DNA of 8,874 bases from Methanoculleus sp. UBA77. Lineage in GTDB: Archaea; Halobacteriota; Methanomicrobia; Methanomicrobiales; Methanoculleaceae. Shown here in pieces: positions 1 to 6,016 of this stretch. A program made the translations under genes and the position numbers. The stretch covers positions 769 through 9,642 of the forward strand of contig DALN01000026.1 of assembly GCA_002499455.1 (NCBI GenBank). The letters are read 5' to 3'. Position 1 is the stretch's first letter. Each line of letters starts with the position of its first letter. Below the pieces are notes generated by a model, which had not been told where the DNA came from, searched no databases, and saw only the letters and a program-made list of their open reading frames with translations.

Positions 1-41
1 GCGAAGCGTTTCTGAGTGGCGACGCACCGACCACCCAAAAG

Positions 42-55
42 AGGTATAAATACCT
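42..55 (+). promoter_or_regulatory. Archaeal TATA box, palindromic
   Basis: The 14-base AGGTATAAATACCT holds TATAAATA, close to the archaeal TATA consensus. The arms AGGTAT and ATACCT are perfect inverted repeats around a central AA, so the site reads almost the same on both strands. Start of transcription would be expected near position 75 on the plus strand, giving the HEAT-repeat gene at 156 a leader of about 80 bases. It could also serve a minus-strand transcript leaving the window to the left. A much weaker TATA-like run (CTTATC) lies near 109-114. Nothing else is recognised in 1-155. Confidence 0.6.
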
Positions 56-155
56 ATGCCCGGCAGAGCCGTTCCGCGCTATTGCACAGCGGATCTGGTT
101 CGTAAAGGCTTATCGTAGTCCCGGAACATCCCGCATCCATACAGGGGGTAAAGAG

Positions 156-656
156 ATGCAGAAGACCATCGAGAAAGCAGAGGGAAAGGAAGGAGAGACG
201 CCGCAGGTCCGGGAGCTGATGCACGCCATGCTCAACGCCGACACCTACTCCAGCCTGCAGGCCGTCAGCGCTCTCGGCGCCATCGGGGCGCCGGCGGTCG
301 GGCCGCTGGTGCAGGCCCTGCTCGCCGTCGAGAGCGATGCACGCTGGACCGTGGCGATGGCACTCGCCCGGACCGGGGCCGAAGCGGTGGAGCCGCTCAT
401 CGGGGTCGTGCTCGTCGCGGACGACGAGATCAAGAACCCGGCAATCTGGGCGCTCGCCGAGATCGGCGATCCGCGGGCGGTCGAACCCCTCGTCGGCACC
501 CTCAGGACCAGCCGGTCCGAGTGCTGCCGGGCCCTGACCGCCGCGGCCCTGCTGAAACTGGGTGATCCGGCGGGCATCGCCGAGGTCGAGAAGACGTTCG
601 ATCTGCTCGGTGGGGAGTTCAAAGGCCTCGCCATGGAGGCTCTCGAGGGGACGTGA
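156..656 (+). CDS. HEAT-repeat (PBS lyase-type) protein
   Basis: This 166-residue protein is built almost entirely of HEAT-type helical repeats. After a charged N-terminal stretch (residues 1-30), four repeat units are visible at about 32-59, 61-87, 91-118 and 121-148. They share the pattern A-x-x-A-L-(A/G)-x-(I/T)-G-(A/D)-x-x-A-V-x-P-L; for example AIWALAEIGDPRAVEPL lies in the third. Such proteins are alpha-solenoid scaffolds that bind other proteins; some relatives are phycobilin lyases, but in archaea the role is usually unknown. There is no signal peptide or membrane segment, so it is probably cytoplasmic. The ATG start follows a GGGGGT ribosome-binding-like run at 144-149 with six bases of spacing. 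A T-run at 682-687 suggests the gene is transcribed alone. The partner is unknown; I am confident about the fold but not about a function. Confidence 0.88.
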   Translation: MQKTIEKAEGKEGETPQVRELMHAMLNADTYSSLQAVSALGAIGAPAVGPLVQALLAVESDARWTVAMALARTGAEAVEPLIGVVLVADDEIKNPAIWALAEIGDPRAVEPLVGTLRTSRSECCRALTAAALLKLGDPAGIAEVEKTFDLLGGEFKGLAMEALEGT

Positions 657-681
657 AGGCCCCTCCACCGGAACAAACCTC

Positions 682-687
682 TTTTTT
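682..687 (+). terminator. T-run terminator after HEAT-repeat gene
   Basis: Six consecutive T residues lie 26 bases after the HEAT-gene stop codon, inside ACCTCTTTTTTGCC. Archaeal RNA polymerase stops at T-tracts without needing a hairpin, so this is a plausible end for that transcript and separates it from the lipoprotein promoter downstream. Confidence 0.5.
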
Positions 688-716
688 GCCGCCCCTGAGG
701 CGGGACAGATGCGAAA

Positions 717-727
717 CTACAAATAGC
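717..727 (+). promoter_or_regulatory. TATA-like box of the lipoprotein gene
   Basis: The AT-rich run CTACAAATAGC is centred about 27 bases before the ATG at 749. This is the usual archaeal TATA-to-start distance, so the transcript would begin at or next to the start codon (leaderless). It helps decide the start: a longer reading from a GTG at 653 would place this promoter inside the gene. Confidence 0.45.
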
Positions 728-748
728 GCCGTAAATCAAGAGATCAGT

Positions 749-1426
749 ATGCAAGGGCGCCATATCCTGCTCGTCGTCCTCCTTTTCACCGCCATCGTTG
801 CCGGGGGCTGTACGGCGCCGGACGAGATCGCGAACGCCGAATCAGCCACCCCACCTCCGTCACCGGCGCCGACGGAGGTGCAGCCGCCGGAGGCCGTCCC
901 GGCGCCCACCCCCGCCGCGCCAGTCCGGGCGAACACGGCCGCCGGGCCGCTGAAACTGGAGTTCGTCGACCCGCGGACCTACCATATCCCGACGCCGACG
1001 CCCACGATCGCGATGACAAGACAGCCCGACGACCTCCGGGTCTCGGAGAAGATGGTGGAGTACGCAAAGGCAACCATCGACTATCCTCCCGGCGTTCTCG
1101 CCACCGAAGCCTACCACATCCCCTTCCCCTACTGGGAGCTCGGCCTGAGCGCGACCACGATAGATGAGCATCCCTGGCTCTCGGTGGAGATCTACGAGAA
1201 GGACGACCCCAACAGAGCCGTCCAGATGATCCAGTTCTTCCAGTTTGAGAGAGCGCATGCCGGGAACGCGACCAGGGGAAGTACTCCCACGTGGAACAGC
1301 ACGGCGGATAGCGGAAAGTCGTTCACCATCCGGGAAGGTTACGGCGACTTTTACTTCATCGCCCGATCGGGAGCGCTGAAATCACTCAGCCTCACCATCA
1401 GGGTCCCGGACAAGTACCTCGTCTAG
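749..1426 (+). CDS. Predicted lipoprotein with Pro-rich linker, unknown function
   Basis: This 225-residue protein is probably anchored to the outer face of the cell membrane. Residues 5-19 form a hydrophobic signal segment ending in VAGGC, a lipobox-like site with Cys21 as the lipid-modified residue. A low-complexity Pro/Ala/Thr linker (about 33-66) follows, typical of exported archaeal proteins that must span the surface layer. The folded part is about 68-225. It contains two YHIP motifs (78-81 and 122-125), a WLSVEIYEKDD stretch near 143, and a C-terminal beta-rich tail (FTIREGYGDFYFIARSG, then LSLTIRVP). I recognise this tail only as a style seen in secreted proteins of methanogens and cannot name the family. 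The ATG at 749 is preferred over a GTG at 653 because the signal peptide starts here and a TATA-like box sits 27 bases upstream. Its stop codon overlaps the stop of the convergent gene. Confidence 0.82.
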   Translation: MQGRHILLVVLLFTAIVAGGCTAPDEIANAESATPPPSPAPTEVQPPEAVPAPTPAAPVRANTAAGPLKLEFVDPRTYHIPTPTPTIAMTRQPDDLRVSEKMVEYAKATIDYPPGVLATEAYHIPFPYWELGLSATTIDEHPWLSVEIYEKDDPNRAVQMIQFFQFERAHAGNATRGSTPTWNSTADSGKSFTIREGYGDFYFIARSGALKSLSLTIRVPDKYLV

Positions 1427-2019
1427 GCCGGAGGAGGGGTCTCCCCCGCCTCCGCGGCCCGGAGCTCCCGTTCGTAGTCGGCTATCGCGGCCGCGTATTC
1501 CCTCCACGCTTCGTCCGCTCTCTTGAGCGTGTCTGTTGCCGCCGTATACTCCTTGATATCGTAGGCCGCGGCGGCCGAGGACCAGAGGGAGAAGGCGCGG
1601 TTCAGGTTATCGAGCGCCCGGATGTAGGCCGACTGTGCTCCGGTGTATGCTTCCGGGACCGTATCAGCACCGATCACCTGCCGGTGGTAGGCCGTGACCG
1701 CCCTCCCGTAGTCCCCGATGGCGGCGAGCTCCCGCATGGAGGCATCTGCCCCGGCAGGGGCCGGATTCTTCGGCACGGAACGCATGTGAGCCGAGATCTT
1801 CTCGTAGACCCGGGAGAGATCGCTCTCGGACGCCGCGATGTGGTTCGCGAACGTCGCAACCTGCTGCTCTTTTGCGTGCTCGGTAAAAAGCGTCCACCCG
1901 ATGAAGGCAGCAGCGATCACGGCAACCGCCGCCCCGGCGGCGATGAGCGCCTGCCGCCGGCTGACCGCGATCGCGGGAAGCCGCGGGAGTGCCGGAAGTT
2001 TCGGGATCTGGATATCCAT
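1423..2019 (-). CDS. Small membrane-anchored helical protein, unknown function
   Basis: This is a 198-residue protein with one membrane segment. Residues 1-20 carry a repeated Pro-Leu pattern (KLPALPRLPAIAV), then two arginines (21-22), then a hydrophobic helix at about 24-42 rich in Ala, Val and Ile. The remainder (about 46-190) is predicted helical and rich in Ala, Glu, Tyr and Arg, with the look of a helical bundle or tetratricopeptide-like fold (AYIRALDNLNRAF, ADEAWREYAAAIADYERE). It would lie outside the cell if the arginines stay inside. The ATG at 2019 is well placed behind GGAGGGTGA; a GTG at 2028 is also in frame but sits directly on that ribosome-binding site. The upstream transglutaminase-like gene ends at 2025, so the two are translated from one message. 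I do not recognise the family, and no catalytic motif is visible. Confidence 0.78.
   Translation of the reverse strand: MDIQIPKLPALPRLPAIAVSRRQALIAAGAAVAVIAAAFIGWTLFTEHAKEQQVATFANHIAASESDLSRVYEKISAHMRSVPKNPAPAGADASMRELAAIGDYGRAVTAYHRQVIGADTVPEAYTGAQSAYIRALDNLNRAFSLWSSAAAAYDIKEYTAATDTLKRADEAWREYAAAIADYERELRAAEAGETPPPA
1427..1458. terminator. GC-rich hairpin at the convergent gene junction
   Basis: Just after the shared stop codons, GAGG (1431-1434) and GGGG (1436-1439) can pair with CCCC (1443-1446) and CCTC (1449-1452) around a TCT loop, with small bulges; GCCG at 1427-1430 can extend the stem. The hairpin lies inside the last codons of the minus-strand gene and just beyond the lipoprotein gene. 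No T-run follows on the plus strand, so its role in termination is a guess. Confidence 0.25.
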
Positions 2020-2024
2020 GGTCT

Positions 2025-2984
2025 TCACCCTCCTCCCGCCGGCAGCCCGGCCGGGCGGATGCGATACTCGGCGGGTGTGGGGAGGTAGCGGAGCGGGCTG
2101 ATCTCCGGTCTCCTGGACTTCACGACCTCGAGGCCCGTGCCGTCGGCATCCCCGATGGGGTACGGTTTCCCCCAGGATGTCCTGTTTCCCGTGGCGAACG
2201 TGAGGTAACCTGTCCCCTCGACGTAGTAGTAGTGCTTCCCTTCATACTCGAAATATCTCGGCGTATACTTCGCGTAGTAGGGATTGAACTCGTCCATCCG
2301 GATGCCGAGCGCCATATGGCCCGGCGTCAACCCGTCGCCCCGGTACCTCAGCAGCACCGTATCGTAGCCGAGGGCGTCGATGAGTCCCGCCATCAGGATG
2401 GATGCATCCTCGCAGTCGCCCTTCCCGTCGACGAGCATCTCAACAGGGTATTTCTGGTATTCAACGTCGACCCCCGCGTGCCTGGCATACCGCGGGAGCA
2501 CCCCTTCGATGTATGAGTCCGTACTGTTATCGTACTCATACGGGATCTGCTGGACGAAGAAGACAATGTTCATCAGCCGGTAGTACTCCTCCTCCGGATT
2601 GCCGGTCGGCGGCGCGATCCGGCGGGCAAGATCCTTGAGGATCGGCTGGTCGGCCTCGGCGAGCGCGTAGCGTCCATAGGCGAGACGGTCGCTGAACCGT
2701 GGGGTCGCACGGTGCTCGAGGAAGAGTGCTTCCGGGACCCGGACCTCCGTCGTATGGACGCCGCCGTCGATCGACGTCCAGCGGAACGTCCGGGTGTAGG
2801 CCGGACCGTCCTCCGGATAAGGCGTCGCTGCCGGCACCGCTGCAGGCGGAAGATACGCGGGTGGTGCCGCTCCGGGGATGGAAGGGTCTTCCGGGCCCGG
2901 ATAGAGCGCGGGTTTCACCACGAGGGCGACGACCAGGATCACGAGTCCGCCCGCAAGAACGCTGATAATGTCCTTCCACTCCAT
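2025..2984 (-). CDS. Membrane-anchored transglutaminase-like protein
   Basis: This is a 319-residue protein with an N-terminal membrane anchor and an extracellular transglutaminase-like (papain-fold) domain. Residues 6-28 form the single hydrophobic helix (DIISVLAGGLVILVVALVV), followed by a Pro/Ala-rich linker (30-62). The catalytic core is readable: Cys191 in GKGDCEDASILMAGL, His223 in PGHMALGI, and an acidic residue, probably Glu256, in YYYVEGTGY. This Cys-His-acid order fits the superfamily, whose archaeal members are thought to act as proteases or amide-forming enzymes on cell-surface protein; the substrate here is unknown. The ATG at 2984 is chosen because the membrane anchor follows at once; a TTG at 3035 in frame would add an unlikely 17-residue prefix. 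No strong ribosome-binding site is visible. It probably forms a two-gene unit with the overlapping downstream gene. Family assignment is firm; biological role is not. Confidence 0.88.
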   Translation of the reverse strand: MEWKDIISVLAGGLVILVVALVVKPALYPGPEDPSIPGAAPPAYLPPAAVPAATPYPEDGPAYTRTFRWTSIDGGVHTTEVRVPEALFLEHRATPRFSDRLAYGRYALAEADQPILKDLARRIAPPTGNPEEEYYRLMNIVFFVQQIPYEYDNSTDSYIEGVLPRYARHAGVDVEYQKYPVEMLVDGKGDCEDASILMAGLIDALGYDTVLLRYRGDGLTPGHMALGIRMDEFNPYYAKYTPRYFEYEGKHYYYVEGTGYLTFATGNRTSWGKPYPIGDADGTGLEVVKSRRPEISPLRYLPTPAEYRIRPAGLPAGGG

Positions 2985-3033
2985 CCCGGGGGTCCTGCCG
3001 CGTATCGGCAATAGGATATGAGCCGCGGCCCGC

Positions 3034-3040
3034 AAAAAAA
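3034..3040 (-). terminator. T-run terminator downstream of the phosphorylase gene
   Basis: Read on the minus strand this is TTTTTTT within AGGTTTTTTTGCGG, about 175 bases beyond the phosphorylase stop and about 50 bases before the transglutaminase-like start. T-tracts of this length terminate archaeal transcription, so the two genes are probably separate units. The rest of 3036-3213 holds no independent gene that I can support. Confidence 0.5.
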
Positions 3041-3213
3041 CCTCTCGTGGGCCGGCCCGGTCAGGGCACCCCGATGCCGGAGAGCCAGGCGGAGATGAGC
3101 AGCCGCACCTCGTTCTCGCGCCCGAACGCTAACCGGACCCCCCGCGGAGCGCCGGACAGCCGCCCCCCGTCCCGGGCCGGATCGTCAACGGAAGGGAGGC
3201 CAGATACTCCGCG

Positions 3214-5421
3214 TTACCGCATCTTCGGAACAGGGCCCACGGGGCAGACCTCCTCGAGCCCGGCCGTCTGTCTCGCCGGCCCGGCAGCATACATGCAGAC
3301 CGAGGGGTAGTAGTGCGTGACGTAGTCCTTGAGCATCCGCAACGAGCAGTACTGCGGCGCGATACTCTTTATCGACTCTTTCATCATCCGGACCCACTTG
3401 TGCGGGACGTCGTCCATCGTCCGCGAGTAGTAGAGCGGCGCAACCTCGTTCTCGATGAGGTCGTAGAGAGTCTCCGCATCCGCCCGGTTATTTCCGGCGC
3501 CATGACCCTCGATACCCCAGCCGTTTCTGCCGTTATACCCTTCGACCCACCAGCCGTCGAGGACGGAGAGGTTCAGCACGCCGTTCATCCCCGCCTTCAT
3601 GCCGCTCGTCCCGCTCGCCTCCATGAGCGGAATGGGAGTGTTCATCCAGACGTCGACGCCCTGGACCATGTAGCGCGCAAGCTGCTCCCCGTAATCCTCG
3701 ACGAACGCGATCCGGCCCCCGAACCGTGGATCCTGGGCGTACTGGTAGATCTCCTGCAGGATGCGCTTGCCCCGCTCGTCGGCCGGGTGGGCCTTGCCGG
3801 CGAAGATGAACTGCACCGGCCTCCAGCGGTTGTTCACGATCCGGTCGAGCCGGTCCAGGTCCTCGAAGATGAGGTCCGCCCGCTTGTACTCGGCGAACCG
3901 GCGGGCAAACCCGATCGTCAGCGCCGAGGTGTCGAGCATGAGCCCTTCGGCCGCGAGATTCGCGGGCTCATCCCGGAGCGTCGCCCATTTAAGGCGTTTT
4001 CGCTCCCGGATGCGGGCAAGGAGCTTCATCTTCAGCCACTGGTGCTCGTGCCAGAGTTCCGCGTCCGCGACCTCGTCGACGACCTCCCAGATGGTCGGGT
4101 TGTCGTAGTCCTCCCGCCAGTCCGGGTAGACCGAGTCCATATACCGGTCGAAGAGCGCCTCGATCCGGTGGTTCAGCCACGACGGCACGTGGACGCCGTT
4201 CGTGATGGCATCGATCGGGATCTGCCCGGCGGGCAGGTCGGGCCAGAGAGGCTGCCACATCTCCCTGGCCACCTCGCCGTGCTTCTGCGAGACGCCGTTG
4301 TGGAATCGGCTCATCCTGAGGGCAAAAGCGGTCATGTTGAACCCGGAGCCCGGGTTATGCGGGTCCTCGCCGAGCGCCATGAACTCGTCCCAGGAGAGAT
4401 TGAGCGACGCACAGTAACCGCGGAAGTACTTCGCCATCAGGTCTTCAGGGAAGACGTCGTGAGCTGCCGGAACCGGGGTGTGGGTGGTGAAGACCGAGGT
4501 GCCCCGAACCTGCTCCCGCGCATCTTCGGGCGGCATGCCGGATTCGAGCCGCTCCCGGAACCGCTCGAGAAGGGCGAACGCCGAATGGCCCTCGTTCAAG
4601 TGCATCGCCGAGTAGTCCACGCCGAGGGTGTGGAGGACCTTCCGCCCCCCGATGCCGAGCACCAGTTCCTGGCGGAGACGGCACTCGAGCTCCTTTAAGT
4701 AGAGACGGTGCGAGATGCTCCGGTTCTCGGGAAGGTTCTCGTCGATGTGGGTATCGAGGAGATAGAGCGGGACGCGCCCGACCTGCACCTTCCATACCGC
4801 GACGTAGATCGGCGGATCGATCAGGGGGACCTGGACCACAAGCTGCCGGCCGTCGTCGTCCATCACCCGGAGAACCGGTGCGGCGTCGCGGTCCAGGACC
4901 TCCGCGACGTTCTTCTGCCACCCGTTTCCTTCCATGTGCTGGTGGAGGTAACCCTCGGCGTACATGAACCCGACAGCGACCGTCGGCACGCCGAGGTCGC
5001 TTGAGGCCTTGACGTGGTCGCCGGCGAGGATGCCGAGCCCCCCCGCGTAGAACGGGAGCGAGTGGTGCAGCCCGAACTCGCTTGAGAGATAGGCGATCGT
5101 CAGCGGGACCCGGCCGGGGTAGTGCTGGGCAAACCAGCTCGTCCTCGGCTCCATGTACGCCTGGAACCGGCGCATGATGATATCGTAGCGGCGAAGGTAC
5201 TCCGGGTTCGACGCCGCCCGTTCGAAGAACCGCGGTGGCGTATCGAGGAGCATCCGGACCGGGTTGTGGCGGCTCATCTTCCACTCCGCCCGGTTCAGCA
5301 TCTTGAAGAGGACGCTTGCCGAGGAGTGCCAGCTCCACCAGAGGTTGTAGGCGAGGTCGACCAGCCCGGAGATCCGCTCCGGGACGTGGGTGAACCGGTC
5401 ATAGGGTATCTCCGTCTTCAT
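3214..5421 (-). CDS. glgP: Alpha-glucan (glycogen) phosphorylase, GT35
   Basis: This 735-residue cytoplasmic enzyme removes terminal glucose from alpha-1,4-glucan with phosphate, giving glucose 1-phosphate. In a methanogen it would mobilise stored glycogen. The N-terminus (about 10-120) is the DUF3417-type domain of the short archaeal and thermophilic-bacterial phosphorylases (LVDLAYNLWWSWH). Conserved blocks follow: AYLSSEFGLHHSLPFYAGGLG (110-130), HLNEGHSAF (274-282), FTTHTPVPAAHD (311-322), ITNGVHVPSW (406-415), FARRFAEYKRAD (505-516), AGKAHP (541-546) and EASGTSGMK (601-609). Lys609 is the expected pyridoxal-phosphate lysine. The ATG at 5421 lies about 29 bases from a TATA-like ACTTATCTG (5446-5454), which fits a leaderless transcript. 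An ATG at 5433 with GGTG nine bases upstream, or a GTG at 5445, would add 4 or 8 residues. At 735 residues it is shorter than the roughly 820-840 of well-studied relatives, and the C-terminal end is the part that looks short. Confidence 0.95.
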   Translation of the reverse strand: MKTEIPYDRFTHVPERISGLVDLAYNLWWSWHSSASVLFKMLNRAEWKMSRHNPVRMLLDTPPRFFERAASNPEYLRRYDIIMRRFQAYMEPRTSWFAQHYPGRVPLTIAYLSSEFGLHHSLPFYAGGLGILAGDHVKASSDLGVPTVAVGFMYAEGYLHQHMEGNGWQKNVAEVLDRDAAPVLRVMDDDGRQLVVQVPLIDPPIYVAVWKVQVGRVPLYLLDTHIDENLPENRSISHRLYLKELECRLRQELVLGIGGRKVLHTLGVDYSAMHLNEGHSAFALLERFRERLESGMPPEDAREQVRGTSVFTTHTPVPAAHDVFPEDLMAKYFRGYCASLNLSWDEFMALGEDPHNPGSGFNMTAFALRMSRFHNGVSQKHGEVAREMWQPLWPDLPAGQIPIDAITNGVHVPSWLNHRIEALFDRYMDSVYPDWREDYDNPTIWEVVDEVADAELWHEHQWLKMKLLARIRERKRLKWATLRDEPANLAAEGLMLDTSALTIGFARRFAEYKRADLIFEDLDRLDRIVNNRWRPVQFIFAGKAHPADERGKRILQEIYQYAQDPRFGGRIAFVEDYGEQLARYMVQGVDVWMNTPIPLMEASGTSGMKAGMNGVLNLSVLDGWWVEGYNGRNGWGIEGHGAGNNRADAETLYDLIENEVAPLYYSRTMDDVPHKWVRMMKESIKSIAPQYCSLRMLKDYVTHYYPSVCMYAAGPARQTAGLEEVCPVGPVPKMR

Positions 5422-5445
5422 CGTGACGGGCATTACCTGTCGCAC

Positions 5446-5454
5446 CAGATAAGT
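5446..5454 (-). promoter_or_regulatory. TATA-like box of the phosphorylase gene
   Basis: On the minus strand ACTTATCTG is the only AT-rich run between the 2TM gene and the phosphorylase. It is centred about 29 bases before the ATG at 5421. It is a weak match to the archaeal consensus, so cotranscription with the 2TM gene upstream remains possible. Confidence 0.3.
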
Positions 5455-5486
5455 GCTTCCATCACCCCGGCCGGTCGGGTAAGCAC
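5453..5486 (-). repeat. Hairpin between the 2TM and phosphorylase genes
   Basis: GTGCTT (5453-5458) pairs with AAGCAC (5481-5486), and ACCC (5464-5467) with GGGT (5477-5480), leaving a five-base bulge on one side. It begins four bases after the 2TM stop codon and overlaps the phosphorylase promoter. It could end or attenuate the 2TM transcript, but no T-run follows. Confidence 0.35.
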
Positions 5487-5490
5487 CGGG

Positions 5491-5769
5491 TCACCGCCGC
5501 TCTTCGCGCTCCATGTACTCGCGGATCTTTCGCTCCTCCCACTCCCTGCCGAAAAACCGGCCGCTGCTGTACGTATTGAACGCATGAATTGCAAGGCCAA
5601 TCCCCCAGAAGATGGTCACCCAGAAGAACCAGAGCGCTCCGGGGCTGATCACCATGTTGAGGATGAAGAGAAAGACGTTGACGATGATATAGACCGCGAG
5701 GTGCGTATAAAACCCCCGGATATCATCGACCCTCCTCCTCGCACGGGCATACCGTTCCTGTTCGTCCAT
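5491..5769 (-). CDS. 2TM-domain small membrane protein
   Basis: This 92-residue integral membrane protein matches the 2TM domain family. A charged N-terminus (DEQERYARARRRVDDIRG) leads into helix 1 at about 21-41 (YTHLAVYIIVNVFLFILNMV). A short turn containing Pro and Gly is followed by helix 2 at about 47-64 (WFFWVTIFWGIGLAIHAF), then a basic and acidic tail (GREWEERKIREYMEREERR). The aromatic and His/Asn pattern around the helices (FYTH, IHAFNTY) is characteristic. In bacteria the same domain is sometimes fused to sensor kinases or DNA-binding proteins; here it stands alone and its role is unknown. The ATG has no ribosome-binding site, but a good TATA box sits about 28 bases upstream, so it is probably translated from a leaderless message. 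Both ends of the protein should face the cytoplasm. Confidence 0.9.
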   Translation of the reverse strand: MDEQERYARARRRVDDIRGFYTHLAVYIIVNVFLFILNMVISPGALWFFWVTIFWGIGLAIHAFNTYSSGRFFGREWEERKIREYMEREERR

Positions 5770-5790
5770 GGTTTCCGGTTAACGGGCCCT

Positions 5791-5803
5791 GATGTTTATA
5801 CCT
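5791..5803 (-). promoter_or_regulatory. TATA box of the 2TM-protein gene
   Basis: Read on the minus strand, AGGTATAAACATC contains TATAAA and shares AGGTATAAA with the box at 42-50. It is centred 28 bases before the ATG at 5769, which places the transcript start at the codon itself. Confidence 0.65.
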
Positions 5804-5825
5804 ATCTACTTTTTTCGGCGGCATG

Positions 5826-5843
5826 CCGGCCGTTCGCGGCCGG
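5826..5843. repeat. Perfect 7-bp GC hairpin with TTCG loop
   Basis: CCGGCCG (5826-5832), TTCG, CGGCCGG (5837-5843) form a perfect seven-pair stem. It lies just upstream of the 2TM promoter and is not followed by a T-run on either strand, so it does not look like a simple terminator. It could be a DNA-level binding site or chance in GC-rich sequence. Confidence 0.45.
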
Positions 5844-5907
5844 GTCGGCGTCAGGAAAGGTCCGGGACCTGCATCCGGACACCCCGAGCGGGAAAGGCCG
5901 GGTTGAT

Positions 5908-5974
5908 AGGCTGTTTTTGTGAATCCTTTCGTGAGCCGCTTAGAAAGAACAGAAAAGTATTATAACAGCCTGTT
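5908..5974. promoter_or_regulatory. Candidate operator repeats at the ABC promoter
   Basis: AGGCTGTT at 5908-5915 is the exact reverse complement of AACAGCCT at 5964-5971. The right copy also forms the small palindrome AACAG-C-CTGTT (5964-5974), which overlaps the end of the transporter TATA box. Repeated half-sites beside a promoter are typical of transcription-factor operators, but the factor is unknown and an eight-base match could be chance. Confidence 0.35.
5956..5966 (+). promoter_or_regulatory. TATA box of the ABC transporter operon
   Basis: AGTATTATAAC lies in the AT-rich block before the ATPase gene. Transcription would start near 5988, giving a leader of about 30 bases that contains the GGAGGAG ribosome-binding site. 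This differs from the leaderless pattern of its neighbours. Confidence 0.5.
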
Positions 5975-5999
5975 GCCGATGTTCATCCATCAAAGGCCC

Positions 6000-6006
6000 G
6001 GAGGAG
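6000..6006 (+). promoter_or_regulatory. Shine-Dalgarno site deciding the ATPase start
   Basis: GGAGGAG is a strong ribosome-binding site. It lies almost on top of a GTG at 6008 but leaves 10 bases to the ATG at 6017, so the latter is favoured. A third in-frame ATG at 6026 would start the protein at MIEVEGL, typical of this family, and cannot be excluded. Confidence 0.55.
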
Positions 6007-6016
6007 CGTGGCAGGG

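Noticed and set aside
1..15. A possible C-terminal end of an upstream gene (four codons then TGA)
   Set aside because: Four codons are too few to support a gene; there is no other sign of coding.
56..118. A 20-codon open frame beginning with ATG at 56
   Set aside because: The start lies only a few bases after the TATA box, so it would not be in the transcript, and no ribosome-binding site precedes it.
54..668. A 204-codon open frame on the minus strand opposite the HEAT-repeat gene
   Set aside because: The plus strand shows four regular HEAT repeats with a start signal; the opposite reading has no recognisable domain and reflects base composition.
653..748. A GTG at 653 as start of the lipoprotein gene, overlapping the HEAT gene stop
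   Set aside because: The extra 32 residues would hide the signal peptide, cover a T-run and a TATA-like box, and lack a typical composition.
3047..3310. An 87-codon plus-strand frame between the phosphorylase and transglutaminase-like genes
   Set aside because: Ser/Arg/Pro-rich, overlaps the phosphorylase 3' end, and has no promoter or ribosome-binding site.
3313..4698. A 461-codon open frame on the plus strand opposite the phosphorylase gene
   Set aside because: The minus-strand frame has every conserved phosphorylase motif. The opposite frame is a by-product of G/C-rich third positions and its translation is Arg/Pro/Val-rich with no domain.
4445..5338. A 297-codon open frame on the minus strand in another phase of the phosphorylase gene
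   Set aside because: It overlaps the confirmed enzyme frame and its composition is dominated by Arg, Gly and Pro, typical of a shifted frame.
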